Source: Bacillota bacterium
GTDB lineage: Bacteria > Bacillota > Clostridia > Acetivibrionales > DTU013
Direction of reading: 5' to 3'
DNA: 64,000 nt
NCBI GenBank assembly: GCA_023426125.1
Contig: JAFABI010000100.1
Location: 1-64,000 of the forward strand
Positions 37,851 to 46,912 of this stretch are shown here, in pieces. The notes beneath the pieces were generated by a model that was not told where the DNA came from, did not search any database, and was given only the letters and a program-made list of their open reading frames with translations. Positions within the stretch are counted from its first letter, which is position 1, and every line of letters begins with the position of its first letter. The translations under genes and the position numbers were made by a program.

Positions 37851-37967
37851 AATACTACAGCGTAAACTTCATTAATCTTTCGGCATTTATGCGCCTTGCA
37901 GAAATACCGCCAAAGCTTCAGAGCGCTATTTCTGCAAGGATAATTCGGTTGTTTACGCTGTAGTATG
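37851..37967. repeat. Nested double-hairpin element, copy D
   Basis: The outer arms ATACTACAGCGTAAAC and GTTTACGCTGTAGTAT are perfectly complementary over 16 bases. The inner arms are CCTTGCAGAAATACCGC and GCGCTATTTCTGCAAGG. It lies between the solute-binding protein gene and its permeases, where a strong RNA structure could protect the upstream message or lower permease expression. Confidence 0.85.
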
Positions 37968-38067
37968 AATACTTCGATTAAAAACAAGTTGCTGATTAGA
38001 ATGCATCGCTGTATGCAGTTCAAACAGTAACTTGTTTTTAATCTGAAAGGTACTCTGTGTTAAGCTA

Positions 38068-39357
38068 TCATTCGACAGCCTTCCTGGCTTCAGCCCATTT
38101 ATTATTGAATTTCTTTACTGTTTCATCAGTATTCTTAGATAAGATATATTCCTGGGCAACATCATACAACTGAAATTGAGCTTTATTATTTATTGCAGTA
38201 TATTTCTCACTGTTTGCATTATCTTCTACAACCGGAACTCCGTAAGACAACAGCTCATTGACAAACGGATCTTCTACCTTCACGTTCTTCAGGGACGAAA
38301 CTACCCCCAGGCTCTTTGCATAGTTTCCTTCAAGGAATAAGAATTTGAAAAACTCTTTTGCTGCATCCATACTTTTTGAATCTTTGCTTATACCGAATTT
38401 CCAGTCAGAACTTAATTTTATACCTTTATTATCCGGGTATGGGAAGGGGAATACACCTAAATCTTCCTGTTTGCCGCCGGCTTCAATAACTTGCGCTGCA
38501 AACCAGGTAGCCATATGATTCATTGCCATTTTTCCCTGGGCAATATCTCTCTTGGAGCCATCCCAATTTGTAGACATAAGATCATTTTCGGTATACCCTT
38601 TATCAACAAATGTCTTCAGTACTTTTAACCCATCAAGGAGCCCACCTTCGGAAATCAATTCATCCTTATCCGCAAGTTCGCTAATATAATTGGGATTTCC
38701 GGAATTTATTTTAACAAATGACTCCGTCCAGAAGTTTAACGGCCATTTCTCTTTAAAGTTTGTCGCCATGGGAACAATGCCTTTTGCCTTGATTTTTTCA
38801 CAGGCAGCATATAACTCGTCAAGTGTAGTAGGTACTTTGTCAATACCGCAATCCTTAAAAACATTCTTATTATATACGACACAATCCATGGTTATTGTGC
38901 TGTTCACCAGATACAGCTTATTGTCGTTCCCCACGCCCATACTGTAAAAATATGAATTATCCGGAGTAAAGCCCAGGTCATCCAGAGGTTCCAAATAAAG
39001 CGAATACTCCTTTGTGGGAATACCTATGCAAGAAATATCAGGAAGCTCGCCGGCTGCCAGTCTCGTTTTGATAATGGTTGCCGGATCGCTTATTCCCTCA
39101 ATTTCAATTTTAATTCCCGGGTTTTTCTCCATAAATTGGCTTGCCATGGTCTTCAATACACCGTCCGCCTGGTCGGTCCTGTTTGTTGCGAAGGTAATCT
39201 TACCTTCCAGCTTTTTCTCAGGTGCTGATGTAGCGGCAGTAGATTCAGAAGGCTTTGTTGTTTCGGATGTGGACCCCTCATTTTTTGTACCGCAGCCCGT
39301 AAGTAAAATTGCAGTCATCATTACGATTATTACGATTAAGGAAATTGCTCTTTTCAT
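38068..39357 (-). CDS. Extracellular sugar-binding lipoprotein (CUT1 ABC system)
   Basis: 429 residues from ATG 39357, which follows GGAGGAATAGT; the frame extends to 39402 without a site. The lipobox is LTGCGTKN near residue 22, so the mature protein is lipid-anchored at the outer face of the membrane. A Ser/Thr/Glu-rich linker follows, then a bacterial extracellular solute-binding protein family 1 fold (GKITFATNRTDQADGV; the LPDISCIGIP region; GKMAMNHMATWFAAQVIEAG). First gene of the transporter operon. Ligand unknown, but beta-mannosides or related oligosaccharides fit the enzymes downstream. Confidence 0.94.
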   Translation of the reverse strand: MKRAISLIVIIVMMTAILLTGCGTKNEGSTSETTKPSESTAATSAPEKKLEGKITFATNRTDQADGVLKTMASQFMEKNPGIKIEIEGISDPATIIKTRLAAGELPDISCIGIPTKEYSLYLEPLDDLGFTPDNSYFYSMGVGNDNKLYLVNSTITMDCVVYNKNVFKDCGIDKVPTTLDELYAACEKIKAKGIVPMATNFKEKWPLNFWTESFVKINSGNPNYISELADKDELISEGGLLDGLKVLKTFVDKGYTENDLMSTNWDGSKRDIAQGKMAMNHMATWFAAQVIEAGGKQEDLGVFPFPYPDNKGIKLSSDWKFGISKDSKSMDAAKEFFKFLFLEGNYAKSLGVVSSLKNVKVEDPFVNELLSYGVPVVEDNANSEKYTAINNKAQFQLYDVAQEYILSKNTDETVKKFNNKWAEARKAVE

Positions 39358-39411
39358 ACTATTCCTCCACACATTAAATTTTTTCAACGTTTCGGGATGC
39401 ATCCTGCTTTA

Positions 39412-39440
39412 ATTATAGCCCATATGGAACGGGATATGAA
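39412..39440 (-). promoter_or_regulatory. Predicted promoter of the solute-binding protein operon
   Basis: Minus strand TTCATA (39440-39435), 17-base spacer, TATAAT (39417-39412). The perfect -10 with a poor -35 is the pattern expected of an activator-dependent promoter. The AraC-type regulator gene next door is the obvious candidate. Confidence 0.5.
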
Positions 39441-39551
39441 TTTCACTTTTTCGTATTTATTAACATTTCTTCGGAACTCTAGTTAGAATTGTGAATACTA
39501 TTTCAATCTTGGTTGAACAACCTGAATGAATGATTGTCTGCAAGCCTCATA

Positions 39552-39585
39552 GAACAAAATTCACCCAGTGAACTTTGTTTTTTCA
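39552..39585. terminator. Possible terminator after the response-regulator gene
   Basis: CAAAATTCAC and GTGAACTTTG form a stem with T runs on both strands (TTTTTT on plus, TTTTGTTCT on minus). It lies between the yesN-like gene and the transporter operon, so it may separate the two transcripts. Nothing else is seen in 39441-39685. Confidence 0.5.
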
Positions 39586-39685
39586 TTTAGATATTTTTCT
39601 CCACAGCAATTTGCGCAAGGTGTTTCCTGAATAATTAAAAAATGTCTGGCAGTTGTTTCTGACCGGGTATTCATGTGCTGAAATT

Positions 39686-41305
39686 TTATTTTACAATATT
39701 TCTGTATTCTGCGGGAGTTATACCGACGATCTTCTTAAACGCCCTGTTGAAGGAAACAGGTTCCCCGTAACCCACCTTCCGCCCTACCTCGTAGATCTTA
39801 TTTTCCGGTTTTGCAAGCAGTTTTTTGGCTGCATTGATCCTGGTTTCAATCAGGTAATCGATAAAATTTTTGCCTGTTTCACTCTTAAAGAGTTCGCTAA
39901 AATAGGTGGCATTCAAAAAAACATGGTCTGCAACGGATTTAAGCATAATGTTTTCATTATAGTGCTTGGATATATACTCCTTCGCTATTTCGATAACCCT
40001 TTTGCTCTTCTCTTTGCGAAGCAAACAGATTTCTTTAACAATTCGCCCCAACATCTCCGTAAGGTATTCCTCGATTTCAGCAAGGGTATCAAGTTCCCGT
40101 ATATTTAAGAGAACACCTGAATCCTGGGAGGCAAGGTTATCCGCCACCTCTTTGAATTCCGCAGATACTGCAAAGATTTTCAGTATCACTCCTGAGAGAA
40201 GCTCCCGGAAAACCTCCGGTGCAACATTGCCTGCCTTGATCCTGTCCACAATGGCTGTAACAGTCTTCCTGACACCAAGCATATCTCCGATTTCTATAAA
40301 ATCCAAAAGGGAATTTATTCCATCGGCTAAATTCCTTTCATTCATGTTGCCATAACAACATTTTTCGGGCACGTAGGTGATAACTCTGTTTTTTCCTTCA
40401 TAAAACCTCCTCTGCAACGCAAAGGCTGCCTGGTGATATGCTTTATGGGCCTTTTCCAGGTCATCAAAGGCCTTTCCCACCCCTATCGTAAGAGTAAAAC
40501 CCTTATGCTGCCCGGATTTCTCCATCAAAAGATCAAGGTAACCGGATATATCCGACATCCTTGCATCCGGATCAGCTTCCTTTGAAATAAACAAGGCTAA
40601 AATCCCATCATTTTGTCTTGCGACAAATACCTCTGACTTTTTATTGCAGCAATCAGAAGTTTCCCGGATAATCCTCATCAGCATATCAGCTGAACCCTTG
40701 ACTTCCACCAGTTCCTCACATTTTATACTTTGGGAACCGTCAATAGAAATCATTGTAAACATAAAATTAACTGCTTCTGTTATTCCCAACTCTCTCAATC
40801 TCTGTGCATAACCCTTGTCCCCAGATGAAATCCCTCTTATAATATCCAATACAAAGCGCTCCCTGAGCACCTCGATATTCCCGTTTACCGTTTCGGAAAA
40901 AAGCCTGTCCTGCTTCTCCTTTTCCCTTTCTTCGGCAATATTCGAAGCAATCCTGCCAAGAAGCTCCAAAAGCATCTCATTATCAACGGGCTTCAGAATA
41001 TAATCCACTGCCCCGCACTTCATAGTTTCCCGCACATATTGGTAATCATCGAAGCCGCTTAAGACAATAACCTTGAGCTTCAGACCGGATTCATTAATCC
41101 TTTTGACCAATTCCACCCCATCCATGATGGGCATTTTAATATCGGCAATCAGCAGATCCGGCTGTAGTTCAATTATGGATTCAAGTGCCTTCTTTCCGTT
41201 GGGAGCCTCTCCAACGACTGCAAACCGGTCTGATTCCCCTTCTATAATGGTTCGCAAGCCGCGTCTGATAATTTTATCATCATCTGCGATAAATATTCTT
41301 AACAA
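39686..41305 (-). CDS. AraC-family response regulator (YesN type)
   Basis: About 539 residues from TTG 41305, with GGAGG eight bases upstream; a GTG at 41320 lies on the ribosome site itself. The receiver domain (1-120) has the acidic pocket IADDDK, the phospho-acceptor aspartate in DLLIADIKMP and the lysine in YILKPVD. A middle region of about 270 residues is followed by a C-terminal double helix-turn-helix AraC domain (EIAKEYISKHYNENIMLKSV onward, ending YGEPVSFNRAFKKIVGITPAEYRN). It probably receives phosphate from the divergent YesM-type kinase and activates the sugar operon downstream. Confidence 0.93.
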   Translation of the reverse strand: MLRIFIADDDKIIRRGLRTIIEGESDRFAVVGEAPNGKKALESIIELQPDLLIADIKMPIMDGVELVKRINESGLKLKVIVLSGFDDYQYVRETMKCGAVDYILKPVDNEMLLELLGRIASNIAEEREKEKQDRLFSETVNGNIEVLRERFVLDIIRGISSGDKGYAQRLRELGITEAVNFMFTMISIDGSQSIKCEELVEVKGSADMLMRIIRETSDCCNKKSEVFVARQNDGILALFISKEADPDARMSDISGYLDLLMEKSGQHKGFTLTIGVGKAFDDLEKAHKAYHQAAFALQRRFYEGKNRVITYVPEKCCYGNMNERNLADGINSLLDFIEIGDMLGVRKTVTAIVDRIKAGNVAPEVFRELLSGVILKIFAVSAEFKEVADNLASQDSGVLLNIRELDTLAEIEEYLTEMLGRIVKEICLLRKEKSKRVIEIAKEYISKHYNENIMLKSVADHVFLNATYFSELFKSETGKNFIDYLIETRINAAKKLLAKPENKIYEVGRKVGYGEPVSFNRAFKKIVGITPAEYRNIVK

Positions 41306-41344
41306 TGCACATGCCTCCACTAAAACAACTTTGCCAACACTATT

Positions 41345-41373
41345 ATTCTATCGCAAAGAATTGGTTTTGACAA
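41345..41373 (-). promoter_or_regulatory. Promoter of the yesN-like gene
   Basis: Minus strand TTGTCA (41373-41368), 17-base spacer, TAGAAT (41350-41345). Its -35 box overlaps that of the divergent kinase promoter. Confidence 0.65.
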
Positions 41374-41395
41374 AAATTTTTTTTGACTGTAGAAT
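41367..41395 (+). promoter_or_regulatory. Promoter of the yesM-like gene
   Basis: TTGACA (41367-41372), 17-base spacer, TAGAAT (41390-41395). The start codon at 41420 is about 18 bases after the expected transcript start. The -35 boxes of the two divergent promoters share the same bases. Confidence 0.7.
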
Positions 41396-41419
41396 TAATC
41401 TCAGATGAGGTAAAACAAT

Positions 41420-43261
41420 ATGCAACCGAAAAAAAACAAAAGGCTTTTTCATATCCTGCTAAGAATCAGGAAAAGGTACAGATTCGGAAACATCCCAATT
41501 CTTTCCAAGTTATTTATCGCTTTTGGCCTGGTTTTTATTTCCATGATCTCATTGTCCCTTATCATGTTCGTCAAATACAAGGAAGATAAGGAAATATCCA
41601 CAATTTCAGTAATACAACAGATGAATATCCAGACCATCGGGAAAATTGACGATTATATCAACGACATAAAAAACGCCACAAAAATGCCATTGTTCAAAGA
41701 AAGCCTTGAAAATGATTTTATATATGAACTGAGCCAATTCAACCGTAAAAATACACGCAGCCTGATATTTCAAAACCTTTCGGAGCAAATTTTCCACAGG
41801 ATTTTTAATTTCAATGACTCGGTCCATTCGGTATTTCTCTTTAATTTGAAAGGGTTAAGTGTATACAAAATGTTGGGTAGTTCCCTTTCTTCGGAATATA
41901 ACCCCAAAGATGAGGAATGGTTCAAACAAAGCATCGATAATTTCGGCAGGCCTGTTGTAATAGGAACCTTCAAAATTCCTAATGCGGTGGATTACAGCAA
42001 TAAACCCGTGTTTGTGTTCTCGGTTTCAAGAGGTATCGTGGATGTCAACAGTTCTAATTTTGCGGGAATCATACTGCTGAACAATAAAATCGATGTTCTC
42101 TCGAACCTGTGTAAAAAGATGATCATGGTCCCTGAACAAAGGGTATTCATTATCGACAGCCTTGGGAAAGTAATCTATGATACGGTAGAGTCAAACATTA
42201 CCCATCCCATTGACAGCAGATTGCTGGATGAAATTGAGGATATAACCAATGGATCAAAGGAAATGAATTATAACGGTACAAAAATATTGGCAGATTTCAG
42301 GACCTCCGACATAACCGGCTGGAAAATTGTCAACCTGATACCTCTTAGCGCCCTTAATGAGAACATTGACCAGATGAGAAACACAACCGTAATTATTACG
42401 GGTATACTCATCCTTGTACTATCTATTTTCCTTTTTCTGGTCTCAAGCCGTATTGTAAAGCCTATAAAAAAGTTAGTGCTATTAATGAAGCTTATAGAAA
42501 ATGGGGATTTCGATGTAAAACTCAAATTCAATACCCGTGACGAAGTCGGGCAACTGGCAAAGACATTCAACCGGATGACACATAAGGTAAAGAAGCTGAT
42601 CAACGAGGTCTATGTAGATAAAATCAAGCAGAAGGAGCTTGAGGTGCAGATGCTCCAGAATCAGATAAATCCTCACTTTCTTTATAATTCCCTGGAATCC
42701 ATACACATGATGGCGGAAATCAATCATGACAAGGAAACTTCAAAAATGGTAAGAGATCTGGGTAAAATTTTGCGGTACGGAATAAGCAAGCAAAATGAAA
42801 CGGTTACAGTGCGCGAAGAACTTAACCACCTGGATGATTATATAAATCTCCAGAAAGTAAGGTTTGAGGATCTATTTACTATCACCGTGAATGTTGATGA
42901 AGCTCTATATGAATTTCCTATCATCAAGCTTCTGCTTCAGCCTCTGATTGAAAATGCAATCTATCATGGCCTTGATTCCAGAGAAGAAGGAGGCAGAATA
43001 GAAATTCTCGGTTACAAGACAGAGGATTTGATTATTTTTGAAGTAGCCGATAACGGTTCAGGCATGGAAGCCGGGCAGGTCCGAAAGTTGAACGACTACC
43101 TCAATGACCTGAAAAATTCATTCAAAAGCATCGGACTTAAGAATGTGCATAAAAGAATCAAGCTGCGTTATGGCAACGAATACGGTATAGAAGTTTTCAG
43201 TAAACCAGAGGAAGGAACAAAGGTAAGGGTGACCCTTCCCGGTTTACAGGCAAAAAAATAA
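41420..43261 (+). CDS. Sensor histidine kinase (YesM type)
   Basis: 613 residues. Membrane segment one lies at about 32-52, followed by a Cache-like extracellular sensor of about 255 residues, membrane segment two at about 317-340 and a HAMP linker. The His_kinase domain has MLQNQINPHFLYNSLESIHM with the phospho-histidine near 416, and the HATPase domain shows PLIENAIYHGL and DNGSGM. This is the YesM class, which partners with YesN-type regulators to sense extracellular sugars or binding proteins. It is divergent from that regulator and faces the sugar transporter locus. Start ATG 41420, with GAGG ten bases upstream. Confidence 0.95.
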   Translation: MQPKKNKRLFHILLRIRKRYRFGNIPILSKLFIAFGLVFISMISLSLIMFVKYKEDKEISTISVIQQMNIQTIGKIDDYINDIKNATKMPLFKESLENDFIYELSQFNRKNTRSLIFQNLSEQIFHRIFNFNDSVHSVFLFNLKGLSVYKMLGSSLSSEYNPKDEEWFKQSIDNFGRPVVIGTFKIPNAVDYSNKPVFVFSVSRGIVDVNSSNFAGIILLNNKIDVLSNLCKKMIMVPEQRVFIIDSLGKVIYDTVESNITHPIDSRLLDEIEDITNGSKEMNYNGTKILADFRTSDITGWKIVNLIPLSALNENIDQMRNTTVIITGILILVLSIFLFLVSSRIVKPIKKLVLLMKLIENGDFDVKLKFNTRDEVGQLAKTFNRMTHKVKKLINEVYVDKIKQKELEVQMLQNQINPHFLYNSLESIHMMAEINHDKETSKMVRDLGKILRYGISKQNETVTVREELNHLDDYINLQKVRFEDLFTITVNVDEALYEFPIIKLLLQPLIENAIYHGLDSREEGGRIEILGYKTEDLIIFEVADNGSGMEAGQVRKLNDYLNDLKNSFKSIGLKNVHKRIKLRYGNEYGIEVFSKPEEGTKVRVTLPGLQAKK

Positions 43262-43281
43262 GCCCTTAAGGCTTATTTTTC
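43258..43281 (+). terminator. Terminator of the yesM-like gene
   Basis: ATAAGCC, loop CTTAA, GGCTTAT followed by TTTT. The stem begins within the stop codon. Confidence 0.75.
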
Positions 43282-43346
43282 ATTGAAATTTGCGCTCTTG
43301 CCCGGATTATTGAGTGGGAACAATTCTGTCTCTCCCTATCCTTGCG

Positions 43347-44981
43347 TTATCTTTCCGTTTGAACCGCCACCAGGCTGGCTGCGCCGAATTTTTCCCTCAG
43401 GCGGGGCTTTTCGATCTTGCCCGTCGGATTGCGGGGAACCCTGTCGAAAATAATTTTCCGGGGACGTTTGTATCGCGGCATCGGAGAGCAGAACGCCTCT
43501 ATCTCCGCTTCCGTACACGTGCAGTCCGGCTTCAGCTCGATGATAGCGGCCGTTATTTCACCCACCCGCTTGTCCGGCAGCCCAATGACAGCTACATCCT
43601 TTATTGCAGCATGTGCACGGAGATAATCTTCGATCTGGACCGGGTAGATATTCTCTCCGCCGCTGATAATCACATCCTTTTTCCGGTCAACCAGGTAGAT
43701 GAACCCATCTTCATCCATCTGGGCCATGTCGCCGGTAAACAGCCAGTCATCCTTCAATACTGCCTCCGTCGCTACCGGGTCGTTATAGTAGCATTTCATT
43801 ACGCCCGGCCCCTTTACGGCCAATTCCCCAACCTGTCCCTGCGCTACGGTACAGCCATTCTCGTCGGCAATCTTGATTTCCCAGTTGTATCCGGGGATTC
43901 CGATGGCGCCGACTTTGTGAATGTTCTCAACACCCAGGTGGACGCATCCGGGACCTGTGGATTCGCTCAGTCCATAGTTGGTATCGTATAAATGGTTGGG
44001 AAAATACTTCTTCCAGCGGTGAATCAAGCTGGGCGGAACCGGTTGAGCACCGATATGCATCAGTCTCCACTGGGAAAGCTGATAATCTTCCAGCTTCACC
44101 TCTCCCCGTTCAATGGCATCCAGAATGTCCTGCGCCCAGGGAACCAGAAGCCAGACAATGGTAATCTTCTCCTCGGAGACTGTCTTGAGTATCCATTCCG
44201 GTTTGATTCCGCGAAGCAAAACAGCCTTGCTTCCCGCAAGAAAACTGCCGAACCAGTGCATCTTGGCTCCAGTATGATAAAGCGGAGGAATACAAAGGAA
44301 ATTATCCTCACGGTTTTGTCCGTGATGCTTGTACTCCGTATAGCATGCCGACATCAAACTCCGGTGGGTATGCAAAATCGCTTTGGGAAATCCGGTAGTC
44401 CCCGAGGAGAAATAGATCGCCGCATCATCTTCGTCCGTAAGGGAAATCTGCGGAGCTTCAGAGGAACAGTTGGCCGCAAGGCGGTCATAGTTTTCAGCAA
44501 AAGAGGGACGGTTTTCCCCTGCAAAAAAAAGTGTTTTTACTTTCGGTATCTGGTCATATACGTTTTCCAACCGGCCGATGAATTCGGGGCCGAAAATCAA
44601 AGCAATGGTATCGGACAATCCAAGGCAGTATTTTATTTCCTCGGCCGTGTAGCGGAAATTTAACGGCACCGCGATGGCGCCGGTCTTTAAGATCCCGAAA
44701 TAGATGGGCAGCCACTCAAGGCAGTTCATTAAAAGAATCGCCACCTTGTCCCCTTTTTTGATGCCTCTCTTCAGCAGTAAATTGGCCATCCGGTTTGCTT
44801 TCTCGTCAAATACGCGCCAGGTCATTTCCCTGCGGTATTCTCCCGCGGGGTTGTTTTCAATCAGCTCATACTCACGCCAGATCACATTATGGCTGTCCTG
44901 AAGATCCAGATTAATCTCCGTCAGGCATACTTCCTGTCCGTAAGCTTCAGCATTGCGTGATAATATTTCTGTGATTGGCAT
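43347..44981 (-). CDS. AMP-dependent acyl-CoA synthetase/ligase
   Basis: 544 residues from ATG 44981 behind GGAGGAAG. The ATP/AMP motifs are IYFSSGTTGFPKAILHTH near residue 190 and YGLSESTGPG near 337, the adenylate-binding aspartate is in WLFTGDMAQMDEDG near 415, and the C-terminal hinge and lysine are in ISGGENIYPVQIED and PTGKIEKP. The enzyme makes a CoA thioester from a carboxylic acid, ATP and CoA in the cytosol. The substrate (medium or long fatty acid, aryl or hydroxy acid) cannot be fixed by eye. The transporter gene is 51 bp upstream on the same strand, so uptake and activation of one carboxylate is a plausible reading. Confidence 0.92.
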   Translation of the reverse strand: MPITEILSRNAEAYGQEVCLTEINLDLQDSHNVIWREYELIENNPAGEYRREMTWRVFDEKANRMANLLLKRGIKKGDKVAILLMNCLEWLPIYFGILKTGAIAVPLNFRYTAEEIKYCLGLSDTIALIFGPEFIGRLENVYDQIPKVKTLFFAGENRPSFAENYDRLAANCSSEAPQISLTDEDDAAIYFSSGTTGFPKAILHTHRSLMSACYTEYKHHGQNREDNFLCIPPLYHTGAKMHWFGSFLAGSKAVLLRGIKPEWILKTVSEEKITIVWLLVPWAQDILDAIERGEVKLEDYQLSQWRLMHIGAQPVPPSLIHRWKKYFPNHLYDTNYGLSESTGPGCVHLGVENIHKVGAIGIPGYNWEIKIADENGCTVAQGQVGELAVKGPGVMKCYYNDPVATEAVLKDDWLFTGDMAQMDEDGFIYLVDRKKDVIISGGENIYPVQIEDYLRAHAAIKDVAVIGLPDKRVGEITAAIIELKPDCTCTEAEIEAFCSPMPRYKRPRKIIFDRVPRNPTGKIEKPRLREKFGAASLVAVQTER

Positions 44982-45032
44982 TTTCTCTTCCTCCGATTTT
45001 TAGCAGCTTGAAATTTATTTTTGTTTATAAAA

Positions 45033-46631
45033 TCAAATTAAATTCGTATTCAACAGCAAAAGGGTAAATAAGGATGTCACCGTCGTCAGAATCAGCGAAA
45101 ACACAAAGGCTACCCTGATTACCTTATTTTCCTCGCCTAATTTATCAATGGACGCAGCGGCATTCTGCAGCTTTGCAGGAGAAATAACACTTGCCAGACC
45201 GCCTCCGAAAGCCAGCCCCGCAGTGATGATAATCAATCCCGTAACAGGCATGTTCAGGTTTTTTGCCGTTTCCATGGTATATTTTGCAAACATGGCGATG
45301 GTGGAAGCCTCGCTCCCGGTAATAAAGCCCCCGAACAAACCAATGAAGGATACGATTGCTCCATAGGCGTGCTGAAAGAATTGGGAGGAAAAGTCGGCCA
45401 GCACCTTTACCATACTGGCAGTAGCAGCCTTCCCGGCAGCCATGTCAAATCCCGACATGTTCATCACTTCGCCGATTGCAAAAAAGATGGCTGCGGAGAA
45501 AACAGGCCGTGGAGCCCTTTTCCACCAGACTTTAAAGGTTTCCTTCATCTGGGATGCGGTAGGGCGGATAAAGATCATGGAAAGGAATATGCTCACGAAT
45601 ATCCAGGTATAGGCATTCCACAAAGCCCTTGTTGCCAATGGCTTCCCATCTGCCGACAATCCTGCTATCGGAAGGGTTAGCGTCCTGTACAAATAATTAA
45701 AGACATCCTGGGGTACGTTCAGGATTAATATTACAACTATAAGAATCAGCCACGGCGACAGCGCCTTGAAAAGCGGATACCTTTTCTCATATTCCAATTC
45801 TTCCTTGGTCAGCCTGCTTTTGTCTATCACTTTTTTACCTGTGACGCGAAGGTATATGATCATTGTGACGATAACGGCTATTCCGCAGAGTATACCGGTC
45901 AATACCACAAGATTGTCAACCCTGTTCGTAAAATAGGAAACAATACCGATCACCAGCCCTGTTAACACACACGGAAGCCAGCCTTCTTTAATGCCCTTCC
46001 ATTTCCCAACGATCCACAGCATTGAAAATCCGATCAGCATCGAAACGATGGGCAGAAACATGAAGAAAACACTTCCCGCCTGTGACAATGTTATCTCGTT
46101 GCCTTTTCCCAGAAATGCGTTTGCGCTGTCAACAAATACGACGATAGGCGCTCCAAGAAGAGCGTAAGTGCAAAGCGAATCGTAGCCTATGGCCGGGAGC
46201 GCTATGGCAACATACGTGGTATACCCCATGGCTATTAATATGGGCGGAAGAAGTGAAACAGGCGTAGCTCCAACCGCAACCATGAGGGTGCCGAACCCGA
46301 TATTGATCATCATAATCTGCACGGCGCGGTTTTCACAGGCAATTGTTTTGATAAAAATAATGATTCTCTTCAATGCGCCTGTTTTTTCCATATAAGCCAT
46401 CTGAAGCAGAGACGTCGCTACGATGAGCGAAACGGCAAAAGATTTGATGAAGCCTGCGAGCGTGGAGCGGAAGACGACTTCGACGCTTGTCTGAAAAAAC
46501 AATACGGCAATGACCGAAATAACCAGCCATCCAATAATTCCACTAATATCCGCCGGTTTTTTCCACACGATCAGCAAACACAAAATTACCACAATGGGTA
46601 AAATAGTTAAAAGAAGCGGCCAGACTGACAT
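45033..46631 (-). CDS. L-lactate permease family (LctP) transporter
   Basis: About 532 residues from ATG 46631 (a start four codons upstream is possible). Twelve or more hydrophobic segments. The C-terminal signature FGGFITGSEASTIAMFAKYT and the GGGLASVISPAKLQNAAASI region match the lactate permease family. The family imports lactate, glycolate or similar 2-hydroxy acids with protons. In the first half the usual GFGAP-type loop is replaced by VAVGATPVSLLPPILIAMGY, so the substrate may differ. Probably co-transcribed with the CoA ligase that follows. Confidence 0.85.
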   Translation of the reverse strand: MSVWPLLLTILPIVVILCLLIVWKKPADISGIIGWLVISVIAVLFFQTSVEVVFRSTLAGFIKSFAVSLIVATSLLQMAYMEKTGALKRIIIFIKTIACENRAVQIMMINIGFGTLMVAVGATPVSLLPPILIAMGYTTYVAIALPAIGYDSLCTYALLGAPIVVFVDSANAFLGKGNEITLSQAGSVFFMFLPIVSMLIGFSMLWIVGKWKGIKEGWLPCVLTGLVIGIVSYFTNRVDNLVVLTGILCGIAVIVTMIIYLRVTGKKVIDKSRLTKEELEYEKRYPLFKALSPWLILIVVILILNVPQDVFNYLYRTLTLPIAGLSADGKPLATRALWNAYTWIFVSIFLSMIFIRPTASQMKETFKVWWKRAPRPVFSAAIFFAIGEVMNMSGFDMAAGKAATASMVKVLADFSSQFFQHAYGAIVSFIGLFGGFITGSEASTIAMFAKYTMETAKNLNMPVTGLIIITAGLAFGGGLASVISPAKLQNAAASIDKLGEENKVIRVAFVFSLILTTVTSLFTLLLLNTNLI

Positions 46632-46772
46632 ACACCCTACCATCCTTCATTTTTTTATTTGAAAACATTACGCACGGCACGTAAAGCCGCCATGCCTGTC
46701 GTTTTCACCCGATACCTGCCATTCTACTTATACTACCGAAATGATCTTTTAATATTCTATACCAAGTTACAA

Positions 46773-46811
46773 AAAAAATAAAGAAGTTTTTCAACTTCTT
46801 TATTTTTAACA
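46773..46811 (-). terminator. Terminator after the beta-CASP ribonuclease gene
   Basis: AAATAAAGAAGTT and AACTTCTTTATTT form a perfect stem with A/T runs on both sides, so it can act on either strand. It lies between the ribonuclease stop and the permease start. The remaining bases of 46632-46912 show no other feature. Confidence 0.8.
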
Positions 46812-46912
46812 CTAGCGGGAACAGTTCTGCTATCCTCTGACCCGGCATGCAGAACCCGTCTCCCCGCTTGCATCGGTAACCTGCTCCGAAGGGCTTTTGT
46901 CTGTTGTCTGCC

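Noticed and set aside
37814..38023. N-terminal extension of the MalF-type permease
   Set aside because: It translates the nested hairpin repeat, has no family resemblance and no ribosome site, whereas ATG 37813 has GGAGATG.
43992..44663. Plus-strand frame inside the CoA ligase gene
   Set aside because: It is antisense to a clearly conserved ligase with all AMP-binding motifs.
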